From JAIPFM01 sp964494325 (lineage in GTDB: Bacteria > Planctomycetota > Phycisphaerae > Sedimentisphaerales > Anaerobacaceae), in NCBI GenBank assembly GCA_964494325.1, contig CAZBTJ010000033.1, positions 1 to 43,943 on the forward strand: a DNA stretch of 43,943 nt, read 5' to 3'. Positions 43,821 to 43,943 of this stretch are shown here, piece after piece. The position numbers were made by a program, and so were the translations under genes. Positions within the stretch are counted from its first letter, which is position 1. Every line of letters starts with the position of its first letter. A model generated the notes under the pieces. That model ran no database searches and was not told the DNA's origin. It was given only the letters and a program-made list of their open reading frames with translations.

Positions 43821-43858
43821 TTTTTCACTCTTCACCCTTCACATTTCACTCTTCCTAG
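43821..43858. repeat. CACTT-dialect repeat
   Basis: TTTTTCACTCTTCACCCTTC then ACATTTCACTCTTCC directly after the four-helix-bundle stop; the same dialect as at 39850-39890 and 42550-42590. The last 85 bases of the window (AGGGGTCACCCATATAGG and onward) hold no gene I can support. Confidence 0.6.
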
Positions 43859-43943
43859 TGCTGGGTGCGCGATATCCGATGGAAGAATAGGGGTCACCCA
43901 TATAGGTTCCTGTCAAGTTTAAATGTACAATCTCTGAGTCGAA

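Overview
The window reads as one piece of chromosome from an environmental, polysaccharide-degrading bacterium of roughly 50% GC. Several genes are of kinds I associate with the Planctomycetota/Verrucomicrobiota/Lentisphaerota (PVC) side of the tree. These are a GH50 agarase, a type I sulfatase, a Tat-exported GH5, a PadR regulator paired with a HAAS-type membrane protein, an ECF operon ending in a secretin-N-domain protein, and a TolB-like propeller fragment. No rRNA, tRNA or CRISPR array was seen, so the phylum is an inference from gene content.

Layout. 0-8.4 kb: the 3' part of a GH50 agarase, an ABC-type ATPase, a convergent DHH-CBS phosphoesterase, an Rpn/PD-(D/E)XK transposase-like nuclease, a small secreted Cys-rich protein, a 5'-truncated SNase nuclease, and a reverse-strand pair (D12 adenine methylase, then GDSL hydrolase). 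8.6-17.8 kb: a very large secreted protein (probable glycoside hydrolase), a PAS-domain remnant, a PadR/HAAS pair, a serine-hydrolase lipoprotein and a sulfatase. 18.5-23.3 kb: a 941-aa secreted protein of unknown function and a divergent GHMP-kinase-like protein. 23.6-27.5 kb: a two-gene restriction-modification-like cassette (large N6-adenine methylase plus a PD-(D/E)XK candidate, overlapping by one base). 27.5-32 kb: a beheaded ABC transporter (ATPase reduced to its C-terminus, permease intact) and an ECF sigma operon. 32.4-38.3 kb: a four-PAS histidine kinase without a partner regulator, and the DNA-repair pair mrfB/mrfA. 38.6-43.9 kb: a repeat-containing lipoprotein, an internally deleted TolB-like gene, a GH5, a small V4R/HNOB-like sensor-type protein, a retropepsin-like protease and two more gene fragments.

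Two themes tie the window together. First, much intergenic DNA is built of short degenerate tandem repeats in a few recurring 'dialects': TCAGC-containing, CCGTC-containing, CACTT-containing, AAGAAG-containing and GCGAAGCG-containing. Five copies follow a fixed composite order around a core beginning CTATTTGGAATTTTCC. Second, an unusual number of genes are broken, and several breakpoints lie in or beside these repeats: the SNase head, the natA tail, a natB tail, a possible mrfB tail, a PAS remnant, the TolB-like deletion, and DUF5131 and four-helix-bundle tails. My inference is that the repeats act as recombination or insertion substrates that reshuffle and truncate genes. The best candidates for something undescribed are the composite repeat, the methylase-nuclease cassette and the divergent GHMP-like protein.
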